Of a stretch of DNA of 64,000 nucleotides, positions 1 through 8,753 are shown piece after piece. Source of the DNA: Solirubrobacter taibaiensis (GTDB lineage Bacteria; Actinomycetota; Thermoleophilia; Solirubrobacterales; Solirubrobacteraceae); the NCBI GenBank assembly GCA_027587225.1, contig JAPDDQ010000003.1:226159-290158 (forward strand), in the 5' to 3' direction. Numbering within the stretch: the stretch's first letter is position 1; each line of letters opens with the position of its first letter. Both the position numbers and the translations under genes were made by a program. A model generated the notes under the pieces. It had not been told where the DNA came from, did not search any database, and was given only the letters and a program-made list of their open reading frames with translations.

Positions 1-8
1 TAAGAGGG

Positions 9-824
9 ATGAGGGGGATGAAAGACCCATCAGACGGGAGGGCCGTGGCATGGCTCTCACGGCGATCGGTGCTGGCCGTGTTGGTCGGCTTCGCGGCGGC
101 CGTCGGGCTGTCCGCGGTGCTGCTGGTGACCGGCGGGAAAGTGAGCGGGCAGAGCGGCCCGATCAGCGCGCAGGCGGAGCCCGAAGTGCCGGTCGAGGAG
201 GCCCTGGCGAAGCCGCAGGTGCCGCTGCCCGAAGGCATGCCGACGGAGAAGCCGAAGACCATCGGCAAGCCGCTGGACCCGTTGTCCGGCGAGGAGGTCG
301 GGTACGCGCGCGGGCTGGCGATCGCCAAGGTGGCGGACACCGGTGAGCGCGTGGACGGCTCGGCCGGCCTGCAGTATCTCTCGACCGACCTGGCCGAGAG
401 CGACCCCGAGACGCCGCAGCGCGCCGTCACGGTCAACTCGTACGACTACGCGACCGACGAGCTCGTCACCCAGGTCGTGGACCTGCAGTCGGGCAAGGTC
501 GACACCACGCGGGCGAAGGGCGTGCAGCTCCCGCCGTCCAAGCGTGAGGTCGACACGGCGATGGTGCGCCTGCTGGCCGATCCCGAGGGCCAGGCGCTCA
601 AGGACGACTACAAGCGCACGACGGGCGTCGCGTTGACGAGCCCGGGCCAGCTGGATTACGCCGGCGGCGCGTGGACCGCCGACGAGAAGAGCGAAGGCGG
701 CGAGCAGTGCGGCGAGCACCGCTGCGTCTTCTTCCAGATCCGTACCGAGGACGGTCGCGGCCTGATCATGGTCGATCGAATCGTCGATCTCTCAGCCGAC
801 AAGATCGAGGTGATCAAGCCGTGA
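9..824 (+). CDS. Membrane-anchored hypothetical protein upstream of amine oxidase
   Basis: I do not recognise a named family. The 271-residue protein has one hydrophobic segment at about residues 19-42, then a Pro/Glu-rich stretch and a soluble, presumably extracytoplasmic, domain ending in a C-x5-C pair and a conserved-looking charged tail. This suggests a type II membrane or exported protein. An in-frame ATG at 18 is a possible alternative start, with GAGGG at 4-8 suitably spaced. Its TGA overlaps the GTG of the copper amine oxidase gene by 4 nt (821-824), so the two are very likely translationally coupled and it may act as an accessory factor. The operon could begin left of the window. Confidence 0.6.
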   Translation: MRGMKDPSDGRAVAWLSRRSVLAVLVGFAAAVGLSAVLLVTGGKVSGQSGPISAQAEPEVPVEEALAKPQVPLPEGMPTEKPKTIGKPLDPLSGEEVGYARGLAIAKVADTGERVDGSAGLQYLSTDLAESDPETPQRAVTVNSYDYATDELVTQVVDLQSGKVDTTRAKGVQLPPSKREVDTAMVRLLADPEGQALKDDYKRTTGVALTSPGQLDYAGGAWTADEKSEGGEQCGEHRCVFFQIRTEDGRGLIMVDRIVDLSADKIEVIKP

Positions 825-2596
825 AGGCGTTGAGGTTCGTGGCCGCTGCAGCAGTGGCGGCCGGCATCGCGCTGGCGGGAGCGCCGAGCGCGAGCGCCCA
901 GACAACGACGACGCCGACGGCGACGTTCTGCTCCGGCGAGTCGCTCGTCTCCTACCGGCTCCGCAACGGGGCCAAGTGGGAGCTGTGCTGGGGCCATCAT
1001 TCGATCAAGGGCCTCGTGCTCTCCAAGGTCGCGTTCCAAGGGCCCAAGGACACCGTGCCCAAGCTGGTGTTGGACGCGATCAACACCGTGCAGATGAACG
1101 TGCCGTACGACAACGGCAACATCGAGTACGACGACATCCTGCAGTACGGGTTCGGCGGCCAATACCTCAAGGGCTTGGACGTCAGCGAGTGCCCGGGTGG
1201 CGAGCTGCGCAACGCGACGGTGTCGTGGGAGACGTCGACGAGCGTCTACCGCGAGGAAGTCCGCCCGGTGCTCTGCGTCCGCGAGGACGAGACGGGCACG
1301 GCGTACCGCTCGCAGTACCGGTCCAACAACCAGATCCTGGCCAAGCAGGGCACCGACCTGATCGTGTTCGCCACGGCGGCGATCGGCAACTACGAGTACG
1401 AGCAGCGCTACGCGTTCCATGACGACGGCCAGATCGACGCCAGCCTCGGCGCGACGGGTGAGGCGATCCCGTTCGGGGACTCGTTCACCAACGGCTGGCC
1501 GGTCGGCACGGGCAGCGCCGACTTCCTGATGAACCACTACCACTCGGCCGTCTGGCGGGTGGACTTCGGCCTCGACGGCACGTCGGGCATGAAGGCCGAG
1601 CAGTGGGACACGGCGCCGTCGGGCCAGCGCGGCACGCAGTCGGCGATCTACAACACGACCAAGACCGACATCCCGACCGAGAAGGCGCTGAACCTGAGCA
1701 ACCGCCGCTGGTTCCGGGTGCTCGCCCCGAACAGCCTGAACCCGGATGGGCACGCGCGCTCGTACGAGTTCGTGTACGGCAAGAACGACCCGTACTCGTC
1801 GTACCCGCACCTCAAGTACGAGCTGGCGTTCACGCAGTTCCGCTCGTGCGAGCAGTTCCCGATGCGCAACCTCACGTCGCAGGCGGGCTGCGGCGACAAG
1901 ACGACGCTCGACTACATCGACGGCGAGAGCGTCACCAACCCGGTGGCGTGGGTGAACGTGGGCTTCCACCACGTGCCGCGTGACGAGGACCAGAGCCCGA
2001 TGCCGATCCACTGGCAGGGCTTCAGCCTCTACCCGCGCGACTGGCACTCGAACAACTCGCAGGCCCCGGCCGTCCGCAGCGCGTGGAACGGTCGCAACCA
2101 GCCGGCGGCGCCGACCCCGACGCCGAGCGCGACGGCCACGGCCACGGCCACGGCGACCGCGACGAGCACGCCGACGGCGACCGCCACGGCGACGGCCACC
2201 GCAACCGCCACGGCTACGGCGACGGCCACGCCGACCGCGACCGCCACGGCGACCCCGCCCGCGGCGTCGCGGACGAGCGGCGCGGTGGCGGAGCCTGAGG
2301 CGGCCACCGACAGCGCGGCGGCGACGCTGCAGGTCGGCCCGACCGCGGCGGCCCGCAAGGCCACCCCCGCAGTCGTGCTCAAGTTGGCCAAGGGCAAGGC
2401 GACGGTGACCGTCACCACGGCCGGCAAGGCGGTGTCCGGCAAGGTCGCGCTGAAGATCAACAGCAAGACGGTGCGCACGCTCACGCTCAAGAAGGGCACG
2501 GCGACCGCCACCCTGCCGAAGCTCAAGGCAGGCACGTACAAGGTCGCGGCGAGCTATCTCGGCACGACCGCGACTCGGACCCTGAAGGTCAAGTAG
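821..2596 (+). CDS. Secreted copper amine oxidase with Thr/Ala-rich linker and C-terminal Ig-like domain
   Basis: Copper/topaquinone amine oxidases deaminate primary amines to aldehyde, NH3 and H2O2. A signal peptide ends at ASA-Q near residue 27. Family landmarks appear in order: a candidate catalytic-base Asp105 four residues before a Tyr-Gly; the cofactor motif G-N-Y-E with Tyr191 as topaquinone precursor; copper ligands His239-Tyr-His241; and a third His in GFHHVPRDED (about 383-384). The Thr usually four residues before the cofactor Tyr is Ala here. The catalytic part ends near residue 425. A Thr/Ala/Pro repeat linker (about 431-480) and an Ig-like domain (about 520-591) follow, both unusual for the family. 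The N-terminal N2/N3 domains of larger family members are absent, so it is a compact form. GTG start with a 4-nt overlap to the upstream gene. The family call is from motifs read by eye. Confidence 0.78.
   Translation: MKALRFVAAAAVAAGIALAGAPSASAQTTTTPTATFCSGESLVSYRLRNGAKWELCWGHHSIKGLVLSKVAFQGPKDTVPKLVLDAINTVQMNVPYDNGNIEYDDILQYGFGGQYLKGLDVSECPGGELRNATVSWETSTSVYREEVRPVLCVREDETGTAYRSQYRSNNQILAKQGTDLIVFATAAIGNYEYEQRYAFHDDGQIDASLGATGEAIPFGDSFTNGWPVGTGSADFLMNHYHSAVWRVDFGLDGTSGMKAEQWDTAPSGQRGTQSAIYNTTKTDIPTEKALNLSNRRWFRVLAPNSLNPDGHARSYEFVYGKNDPYSSYPHLKYELAFTQFRSCEQFPMRNLTSQAGCGDKTTLDYIDGESVTNPVAWVNVGFHHVPRDEDQSPMPIHWQGFSLYPRDWHSNNSQAPAVRSAWNGRNQPAAPTPTPSATATATATATATSTPTATATATATATATATATATPTATATATPPAASRTSGAVAEPEAATDSAAATLQVGPTAAARKATPAVVLKLAKGKATVTVTTAGKAVSGKVALKINSKTVRTLTLKKGTATATLPKLKAGTYKVAASYLGTTATRTLKVK
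2110..2262 (+). repeat. In-frame Thr-Ala/Pro low-complexity repeat in amine oxidase gene
   Basis: Tandem ACN-GCN codon pairs encode a run of about 20 Thr-Ala dipeptides broken by Thr-Pro and Ser-Thr. It forms an extended extracellular linker between the oxidase and the Ig-like domain. The repeat unit is imperfect at wobble positions, so it is protein-level low complexity and not a simple microsatellite. Confidence 0.85.
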
Positions 2597-2600
2597 GGCC

Positions 2601-3143
2601 GTGACCGGCACGCGTCCCCGCACCCGCTTCATCGGCGCCGCCGTCGGCGTCGTGCTGATCGTCGTCGTCGCGCTGCGGACGATCGATCTCCAGACGGTGG
2701 TCACGCCGTCGATGGAGCCGGAGTTGCGGGTCGGGGACCGCGTGCTGGTCAACAAGCTCGTCCCGGCGATCATGCCGCTGCGGCGCGGTGACGTCGCCGT
2801 GTTCCAGGACCCTGGCGGCTGGGCCGAGGCCTCGGCCCGCAGCCGGGGGCAGATCGCCTCCGGCGCGCAGATCGTCAAGCGCGTGATCGGGGTGGCAGGT
2901 GATCGCGTCGTGTGCTGCTCACCCGAGGGCGATCTGCTGCTCAACGGACGCCGGCTCGAGGAGCCGTACGCGACCCGCCGCCGCTTCCCGCTCGCGTTCG
3001 ACGTGACGGTGCCCGACGGCAGCTATTGGATGATGGGCGACGACCGCCTGCGGTCGTTCGACAGCAGCAGCCTGGCCGACGCGCCCATGCATGGCTTCGT
3101 TCCCGCCGACCGGATCGTCGGGCGCGTAGAGGTGACGTGGTGA
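2601..3143 (+). CDS. lepB: Signal peptidase I
   Basis: Membrane-bound type I signal peptidase (S26), which cleaves signal peptides from exported proteins. One N-terminal membrane segment (about residues 10-26) is followed by the nucleophile motif P-S-M-E-P (Ser near 38), the general-base motif I-V-K-R-V-I-G-V-A-G-D (Lys near 93) and the C-terminal box G-D-D-R-x2-S-x-D-S. The length of 180 residues fits a minimal bacterial enzyme. It starts with GTG 4 nt after the amine oxidase stop and overlaps the next gene by 4 nt, so it belongs to the same operon. It may process the oxidase, though such enzymes are usually general. Confidence 0.93.
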   Translation: MTGTRPRTRFIGAAVGVVLIVVVALRTIDLQTVVTPSMEPELRVGDRVLVNKLVPAIMPLRRGDVAVFQDPGGWAEASARSRGQIASGAQIVKRVIGVAGDRVVCCSPEGDLLLNGRRLEEPYATRRRFPLAFDVTVPDGSYWMMGDDRLRSFDSSSLADAPMHGFVPADRIVGRVEVTW

Positions 3144-4384
3144 GCACGCTGTTCGCGCACGGGATCACGGCGGGCGCCGACATCCCGATCCCTATGACCA
3201 TCGCCGCCGCGGCGGCCGCGGCCGTGCTCGTCCTGTCCTTCTTAGTGCTCGCGTTCGGCTGGACACGGCCGCGCCTGAACGCGCCGGTAGAGCGCACGCG
3301 CCCGCTGCCGAAAGCGCTTGACGTGACGTTCGGCGCGCTCGGCGTCACGGTGTTCGCGGTCGTCGCGTACGCCGGCCTGGCGGGTACTGCGTTGCCCAAC
3401 GAGAACCTCGCGCCCACCGCGGTGTACGTCGGGTTCTGGGTCGGGATCGCGTTCGCTTCCGTGCTGTTCGGCGACGTGTTCCGCCACGTCAGTCCGTGGC
3501 GCGCCGTCGGCCGCGCTGCCGGCTGGGCAGCGACGCGATTGGGGCTCGCGTCCGCTCCGGCGCCCTATCCCGAGCGGCTGGGCCGGATCCCGGCGGCGGC
3601 CGGCCTGTTCGCGTTCGCGGTCTGCGAGCTGTGCTGGGAGCGCGCCGGCGAGCCGCGCGCGCTGGCGATCCTGATGCTCGTCTACTTCGCCGTGATGCTC
3701 GTGGGCATGAGCGTGTACGGCGTGGACGCGTGGGTGCGCAACGCCGATGCCTTCGGCGTGCTGTTCAGCCTGCTCGGCGCGCGTGGCCGTGGCGCGGCCG
3801 AGGCCGGCGTGGCGGGGACGATGCTGCTCTTGATCGTCGCGATCGGCTCGACCGCGTTCGACGGCGCGCGCGAAGCGTCGGGCTTCGCGACGGTCGCCGA
3901 CGTGCTGGAAGGCATCGGCACGACCGGGGGCCGGATCGCCGGGCTCGCGCTGTGCGTCGCGCTCGCGGTCGCGATCTGGGCCGCGGGGTTGGCGCCGATC
4001 CGCAAGCACGCCCGCGCCTTCACGCACACGCTGATCCCGATCGCCGCGGGGTACCTGGTGGCGCACTACTTCTCGCTCGCCGTCATCGGCGGCCAGGCGC
4101 TGTGGCCGCTGGCCAACGACCCGCTCGGCGCCGGCAAGGACGTGTTCGGCGGCGCGGCCGCGCAGGTCGACTACGCGGCGCTCGGTGCGACGGCGATCTG
4201 GTGGGTGCAGATCATCGCGCTCGTGTCGGGGCACGTCGCGGCGCTGGTGCTCGCGCACGATCGCGCGCTCGAGGTCTACGGCGACGCGCGGGCCGCCGCT
4301 CGCTCGCAGGTGACGATGCTCGGGCTGATGGTGGTGTTCACCTGCACCGGGCTGTGGCTGCTCTCGAGCGGGTTCAACGCTTAG
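3140..4384 (+). CDS. Polytopic membrane protein, fenitrothion-hydrolase-annotated family
   Basis: This integral membrane protein of about 414 residues has roughly ten hydrophobic helices. Near the N-terminus it carries an H-G-x4-A-D-I-P-I-P segment before the first helix and a 'W-x-R-P-R-L' turn. I associate these with actinobacterial proteins annotated after fenitrothion hydrolase; the true substrate is unknown. The GTG start overlaps the lepB stop by 4 nt, and the gene closes the amine oxidase operon. A transport or membrane-enzyme role linked to the operon is inference. Confidence 0.6.
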   Translation: MSTLFAHGITAGADIPIPMTIAAAAAAAVLVLSFLVLAFGWTRPRLNAPVERTRPLPKALDVTFGALGVTVFAVVAYAGLAGTALPNENLAPTAVYVGFWVGIAFASVLFGDVFRHVSPWRAVGRAAGWAATRLGLASAPAPYPERLGRIPAAAGLFAFAVCELCWERAGEPRALAILMLVYFAVMLVGMSVYGVDAWVRNADAFGVLFSLLGARGRGAAEAGVAGTMLLLIVAIGSTAFDGAREASGFATVADVLEGIGTTGGRIAGLALCVALAVAIWAAGLAPIRKHARAFTHTLIPIAAGYLVAHYFSLAVIGGQALWPLANDPLGAGKDVFGGAAAQVDYAALGATAIWWVQIIALVSGHVAALVLAHDRALEVYGDARAAARSQVTMLGLMVVFTCTGLWLLSSGFNA

Positions 4385-4457
4385 CTGAGAGTTGCCGATC
4401 CGCCCGTCGAGCCGGTATAGCTACCCGGGTCGGGACATGGACGGGCGGGAGTAGGAC

Positions 4458-5792
4458 ATGCGTATCGGAAGGGTTTGGGCCACGGCCATCGCGGTCGTCG
4501 CATTCGCGTTGATCGCCGGGAGCCCGGCGTACGCCGCGGGCACGGTGACCATCACCGTCAACGGACCCGGTGCGGTGAACTGGACCGTGAACGACCTCGA
4601 GAGCGGCTCGTGCACCAGCACCTGCCCAGTCGCGGTCCCGAACGTGCGCGAGTGCGAGGAGCGCATCTGCATCACGTATCCGGGCCGGATCGACCTGTTC
4701 GCCGCGGACGGCAACAAGGCCTACGGCTTCACCCATTGGAGCGGCTCGTGCGAGGGCACCAACCGCGCGTGCTCGGTGTTGACCCCCAGGACCGGCACGG
4801 CCGCGTACGCGGTGACCGCGAACTACGGCGACAACGCGCCGCCCAGCGTCAGCTTGACGGCGCCCGGGGGCGGGTTCGTGCGCGGCGCGGTGACCGTTTC
4901 GGCCGACGCGGCCGACAACTTCGGGGTCGCGAAAGTCGATCTCGCTCTCGGCGGCGCGACGGTCGCCGCCACGGGCGCCCCGTTCGCCGCCGCCATCGAT
5001 TCCGCGCAGTTGCCGGACGGGCCGACGAGCGCGACAGCGCGCGCGACCGACGTCAACGGTCTCGCCTCCGCGGTCGTGAGCGCACCGGTGACGATCGACA
5101 ACACCCCGCCGACGCTCGACGTCACCGGTCCGTCGAACCGGACGTACGCGCCGGGGTCGACGCAGGTCTGGGTGCTCGCGGGGGCGGACGCCACGTCCGG
5201 CGTCGCCGCGCTGCAGTGCAGCCTGGCGAAGACCGGCGAGCCGGCGAGCTTCCGCGTCTGCTCGGGCAGCCCGACGGTCGAGATCGCCGACAATCAGGCG
5301 CCCGGCGTCTACCGCTTCACGGCCCGCGTCGTGGATGCCGCGGGCAACGTCACCGACGTCAATCGTGACTTCACGATCGCCGCCACGCTCGAAGCCGCGC
5401 TGCGCGCCAACGGCGGCAATCTGCCCGGGAGCGATGGCACCGGCGCGCTCTCCGTGCTGCCCGTGACGCTCGCCTACGACTTCTCCGCCAAGCGCAACGG
5501 CACGCGCTTCTCGGCGCTGACGCTCAAGCGCATCCCGAGCGGCGCGAGCGTCCGCGTCACGTGTGCCAAGGGCTGCCCGCGCAAGGCCTACAAGCCGACG
5601 AAGCTGAAAAGCACGCTCAGCCTCAAGCCCTACCTCAAGCGCCTGCTCAAGCCGGGGGCGGTGTTGACGGTGACCATCTCCAAGCCCGGCGCGATGACCA
5701 TGGTCAAGCGCTTCACGATCCGCCGCTCGCAGCGTCCGCGGCTGGAGTCCTTGTGCCAGGCGCCCGGGGCGAAGAAGGCCCAACGCTGCTGA
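4458..5792 (+). CDS. Secreted Ig-like repeat protein with Solirubrobacterales-type C-terminal module
   Basis: This 444-residue secreted protein of unknown function has a signal peptide ending A-Y-A-A-G near residue 29. A Cys-rich beta domain follows (about 30-125, with C-x3-C pairs), then two bacterial Ig-like domains with the D-N-x-P-P-T-L-D-V type of strand (about 127-310). The C-terminal module (about 335-444) contains V-T-C-A-K-G-C-P and ends in two further Cys. I recall this module as recurrent in secreted Solirubrobacterales proteins, probably for wall or surface display. GGGAG lies 7 nt before the ATG. The last 80 nt overlap the convergent P-loop gene. Confidence 0.72.
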   Translation: MRIGRVWATAIAVVAFALIAGSPAYAAGTVTITVNGPGAVNWTVNDLESGSCTSTCPVAVPNVRECEERICITYPGRIDLFAADGNKAYGFTHWSGSCEGTNRACSVLTPRTGTAAYAVTANYGDNAPPSVSLTAPGGGFVRGAVTVSADAADNFGVAKVDLALGGATVAATGAPFAAAIDSAQLPDGPTSATARATDVNGLASAVVSAPVTIDNTPPTLDVTGPSNRTYAPGSTQVWVLAGADATSGVAALQCSLAKTGEPASFRVCSGSPTVEIADNQAPGVYRFTARVVDAAGNVTDVNRDFTIAATLEAALRANGGNLPGSDGTGALSVLPVTLAYDFSAKRNGTRFSALTLKRIPSGASVRVTCAKGCPRKAYKPTKLKSTLSLKPYLKRLLKPGAVLTVTISKPGAMTMVKRFTIRRSQRPRLESLCQAPGAKKAQRC

Positions 5793-6225
5793 GCACGGCG
5801 TCGGCGAGGTGCGCGGGTGAAGCCGTGCTCTCCAGGATGAGGTCGGCCGTCCGGCGCAGGAGCGGCTCGACCTCGTCCCGGTCGCTGAGGATCTGCGCGC
5901 GCTCCTCGTCCGTTTGGCCGTAGGGGTTGTTGGTCCGGCTGCGCAACCGCTCGATCAGGACCGCTTCGGGCACCGTCAGCAGGACGCGGTAGTCGAAGGG
6001 CAGGTGGGCCTGCTCCTCGGAACAGCCGGCGAAGCACAGCAGCCCTTCGGTGTGGCTCGCGAGCAGCTCCTCGACCGCGGCGCGGCGCCAGCCCCAGCGA
6101 CCGTGTTCGCGGACCTCGCTGAACCCGTCTTCGTCGGCGTCGTACGCGACGACGCCCCGCCGCCGCAGCTCCGCGACCAGGGTCGACTTTCCCGACCCCG
6201 ACATGCCCGTGAGCAGGACCCGCAT
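5713..6225 (-). CDS. P-loop nucleotide kinase-like protein
   Basis: An AAA/shikimate-kinase-like P-loop protein of 170 residues. Walker A is G-M-S-G-S-G-K-S-T at residues 7-15, and a D-A-D-E-D segment follows at about 30. An L-x-E-R-L-R-S-R region near 95-105 resembles the LID/NMP-kinase arrangement. The substrate cannot be named. It is the last gene of a leftward operon, with its ATG sharing one nucleotide with the TGA of the upstream SDR gene (TGATG). Its 3' end runs 80 nt antisense over the Ig-like gene, and the last 25 residues are Pro/Ala/Ser-rich and probably unstructured. Confidence 0.72.
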   Translation of the reverse strand: MRVLLTGMSGSGKSTLVAELRRRGVVAYDADEDGFSEVREHGRWGWRRAAVEELLASHTEGLLCFAGCSEEQAHLPFDYRVLLTVPEAVLIERLRSRTNNPYGQTDEERAQILSDRDEVEPLLRRTADLILESTASPAHLADAVLSSVGPSSPRAPGTRTPAADAASGGS

Positions 6226-6929
6226 CAGCGGGGCAGCGGTGTGCCGGTGTAGTCCGCGAGTGCGCTGAGCAGCTCGTCCTGGAAGCGCGGGTCGCCCGTC
6301 GCCGCGGGCGGATCGCGGCGCTGCTGGTGGTACCAGAACCCGCCGCTACTGAGGGCCTCGGGCTCGTCGCTGGTGGCGAGCCACGCCTGGGTGACGTGAC
6401 CGAGCTCGAGATCGTCGGGCGCGTGTGGGCCGCCCATCCGCGTAGGCACCCAGCCCGGGTCGACCGCGTTGCTGGAGACGTCCGGCCAGAGCCGCGCGAT
6501 CGCCAAGGCGAGCGTGGTCACGAACAGCTTGCTGTCGGAGTACGAGCCCGCTTGTCGTCCCGTCCAGTCGATGCCGTTGAGGTCCGCTCGCCCGCCGTTG
6601 TGCATGCCGCTCGTGAGGTACACGAGCCGCTGCGGCCGGTCGATGAGGGCCGTCAGCAGATAGGTGGCGACGACGTTCACCGGCATGATCGCGGCGCCGG
6701 TGTAGACGCCGGCGTTGTGGATGACGGCGTCGAGCCGGCCGAGCTCGTTGACCTGGTGTGCGACGTCGCGCGTTTGTTCGACGTCGGCGAGGTCGCCGAC
6801 CACGGCACTTCCGTCCACGCGATCGGCACTGCGGGCGTGCAGGATCACCTCGTGCCCTTCGTCTTGGAGCGCCTCGGCTGCCGCTTGGCCGAGGCCGCCC
6901 GCGGAGCCGGTGATCAGAATCCGTGCCAC
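6225..6929 (-). CDS. Short-chain dehydrogenase/reductase
   Basis: NAD(P)-binding Rossmann protein of 234 residues. The glycine motif is T-G-S-A-G-G-L-G (about residues 7-14), an N-A-G follows near 71, and the active-site Tyr is within S-Y-S-D-S-K near 130. This is an SDR of the NAD(P)H-binding or light-dependent-reductase type with unknown substrate. The GTG start abuts the cupin stop with no gap and the stop overlaps the kinase start, so MFS, cupin, SDR and kinase form one leftward operon. Confidence 0.82.
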   Translation of the reverse strand: MARILITGSAGGLGQAAAEALQDEGHEVILHARSADRVDGSAVVGDLADVEQTRDVAHQVNELGRLDAVIHNAGVYTGAAIMPVNVVATYLLTALIDRPQRLVYLTSGMHNGGRADLNGIDWTGRQAGSYSDSKLFVTTLALAIARLWPDVSSNAVDPGWVPTRMGGPHAPDDLELGHVTQAWLATSDEPEALSSGGFWYHQQRRDPPAATGDPRFQDELLSALADYTGTPLPR

Positions 6930-7325
6930 TCAGCCAGCGTATTGCTCGTCGGTGACATGCTCGCCCCAGGTCACCGGGGAGCCGCTGTCGTCGACCTGCT
7001 GCATGGCGATGTGCACCATGAAGCGGCCGGGCGCGGCGCCGTGCCAGTGGTTCTCGCCGGGCTCGAAGAAGACGCGGTCGCCGGGGCGGAGCTCCTCGAT
7101 CGGGCCGCCCTCGCGCTGGCAGCGGCCGATGCCCTCGGTCACGAAGATGGTCTGCCCGTGCGGGTGCGTGTGCCAGGCGGTGCGGGCGCCGGGGGTGAAG
7201 TGGACGTTGGCGGCGGCGAAGATCGAGCTGGCGGCCGGGGCGGCGACGGCGTCGATGTAGACGTCACCGGTGAACCAGTCGGCCGGGCCCTTCTGGGTGT
7301 CGATGCTGCTGCGGGTGATCTGCAT
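6930..7325 (-). CDS. Cupin-domain protein, hydroxynitrile-lyase-like
   Basis: A single-domain cupin of 131 residues. Motif 1, H-T-H-P-H-G-Q-T near residues 56-63, provides metal-binding histidines, and motif 2 is P-G-D-R-V-F-F-E-P-G-E-N-H-W-H. The layout resembles the small Mn-cupin family that includes bacterial (R)-mandelonitrile lyases and many uncharacterised carboxymuconolactone-associated proteins. GGAAGG sits a few bases before the ATG, which fixes the start. The first 62 nt overlap the end of the MFS gene. Confidence 0.8.
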   Translation of the reverse strand: MQITRSSIDTQKGPADWFTGDVYIDAVAAPAASSIFAAANVHFTPGARTAWHTHPHGQTIFVTEGIGRCQREGGPIEELRPGDRVFFEPGENHWHGAAPGRFMVHIAMQQVDDSGSPVTWGEHVTDEQYAG

Positions 7326-8664
7326 GGAGTCCTTCCGAGCGGGTGGTGGCGAGGATGACGATCAGCGCGAGCGCGAGGAGCACGCAGGCGCCGGTGAGTG
7401 CAGCGGAGACCTGGTCGGCGAGGGTTGGGCCGGCGGCGGCGAACACCGTCACGAGGATGCCGACGCCGACGGCGCCGCCGAGGTGGTGGGAGACGTTGAC
7501 CAGGCCGCCGGCGACGCTGGCGTCGCGGGGCTCGACGCCGGCCATGCCGGCCGTGGTGAGGCTGCTGAGCCCAAGGCCCTGGCCGAAGCCGAAGATGACC
7601 ATCGGGACGGCGATGCCGAGCAGGTAGTGCGTGTCCATTCCGACACGGCTGACCCACGCCGTGCCGATGAGCATGCCGGCGCAGCCCGCCACCGCGAGCC
7701 AGTGACTGCTCACGCGCAGCCGTGCGGTGACCGTGGCGGCGACGATCACGGCGGCGGTCACCGGCAAGAAGGCGAGCCCGGCCTCGAGCGCGCTGAAGCC
7801 CGCGACGCCCTGCAGGTACTGGGTCATGAAGAAGAAGAAGCTGACCAGCGCCCCGTTGAAGAGGAACCGGGCGCCGTACGCGCCGGCGCGCCGGCGGTCG
7901 GCGAACAGCCGGAGCGGGAGCAGCGGCTGTTCCTGCCGGGCCTGGTTGACGAGAAAGCCGACGAGCAGCACGAGGCCGGCGGCCACGGTGGCGACGGTCG
8001 TCGGCGCCGTCCAGCCGACGTCGGCGGAGTGCACGATGCCGAACACCACGGCGGTCGCGCCGAGCGTCGAGCTCAACGCGCCTACGAAATCCAGTCGAGC
8101 GGCGTGTCGCTCCGTCTCTTCCAATAAACGCGGGGCGGCGATGATCGCCGCGATGCCGACAGGGACGTTGAGCAGGAACCCGTAGCGCCAGGACAGGGTG
8201 GTGGTCAGCACACCGCCGAGGAGCAGCCCGGCGGCGGTGCCGACACCGGCGAGTGCACCGTACGCGGCCATGGCGCGCATCCGCTCCGGCCCCTCGGGGA
8301 AGTTCGCCGCCAGCAGCGCGAGTGTCGCGGGAGCGAGCGCGGCGGCGCCGACGCCCTGCGCGGCGCGGGCCGTGATCATCCACGCCGGCGACGGCGCCAG
8401 GCCTACCGCCAACGATGCCGCCGTGAACACGCCGATCCCGAGCATGAACGTGCGTCGCCGGCCGAGCAGATCGCCCACGCGCGCGCCGAGCAGGAGCAGG
8501 CCGCCGAACGTGAGCGTGTAGGCGTTCTGGGCCCACGAGAGGCCGGTGGGGGAGAACCCGAGGTCGGCGTCGATCTGCGGCAGCGCGGCCATCAGGATCG
8601 AGACGTCGAGCAGCACCAGCAGGTAGCCGGTGAGGATCAGGGCCAAGACGCCGTTGCGGTGCAT
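7264..8664 (-). CDS. MFS drug exporter of the DHA2 (14-helix) type
   Basis: Proton-driven efflux transporter of about 466 residues with some 14 hydrophobic helices. N-terminal motifs are typical of the DHA2/EmrB group: L-D-V-S-I in helix 1, the G-D-L-L-G-R-R-R loop between helices 2 and 3, and a G-x8-G-P/L-G-G antiporter motif near 150. I prefer the ATG at 8664, preceded by a G6 run, over an upstream in-frame GTG at 8682. The C-terminal 20 residues are His/Arg/Pro-rich because the gene overlaps the cupin start by 62 nt. It is divergent from an MmyB-like regulator, a common arrangement for inducible efflux. Confidence 0.85.
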   Translation of the reverse strand: MHRNGVLALILTGYLLVLLDVSILMAALPQIDADLGFSPTGLSWAQNAYTLTFGGLLLLGARVGDLLGRRRTFMLGIGVFTAASLAVGLAPSPAWMITARAAQGVGAAALAPATLALLAANFPEGPERMRAMAAYGALAGVGTAAGLLLGGVLTTTLSWRYGFLLNVPVGIAAIIAAPRLLEETERHAARLDFVGALSSTLGATAVVFGIVHSADVGWTAPTTVATVAAGLVLLVGFLVNQARQEQPLLPLRLFADRRRAGAYGARFLFNGALVSFFFFMTQYLQGVAGFSALEAGLAFLPVTAAVIVAATVTARLRVSSHWLAVAGCAGMLIGTAWVSRVGMDTHYLLGIAVPMVIFGFGQGLGLSSLTTAGMAGVEPRDASVAGGLVNVSHHLGGAVGVGILVTVFAAAGPTLADQVSAALTGACVLLALALIVILATTRSEGLHADHPQQHRHPEGPGRLVHR

Positions 8665-8740
8665 CGCCCCCCAACTAAGCACGCCCGCGCGCCGCGTGAG
8701 GGGCCCTGCCAGGGACCCCCAGCCCGCATCGTTGCGGGTC

Positions 8741-8753
8741 TACGCTGACCGGC
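8741..8753 (+). promoter_or_regulatory. Leaderless -10 element of the MmyB-like regulator
   Basis: TACGCT at 8741-8746 lies exactly 7 nt before the GTG start at 8754, and no Shine-Dalgarno sequence is visible. This fits an actinobacterial leaderless promoter. It is a prediction from spacing alone. Confidence 0.55.

Noticed and set aside
2110..2262. Repeated block considered as a CRISPR or microsatellite array
   Set aside because: No spacer structure; the unit is a degenerate Thr-Ala codon pair inside a coding frame.
656..2944. Long minus-strand open frame opposite the amine oxidase, and similar ones elsewhere (for example 31295-33091 plus, 52539-54539 plus)
   Set aside because: The translations are Arg/Ala/Gly-rich with no family motif, and each lies opposite a clearly conserved gene. 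They reflect the very high GC content.
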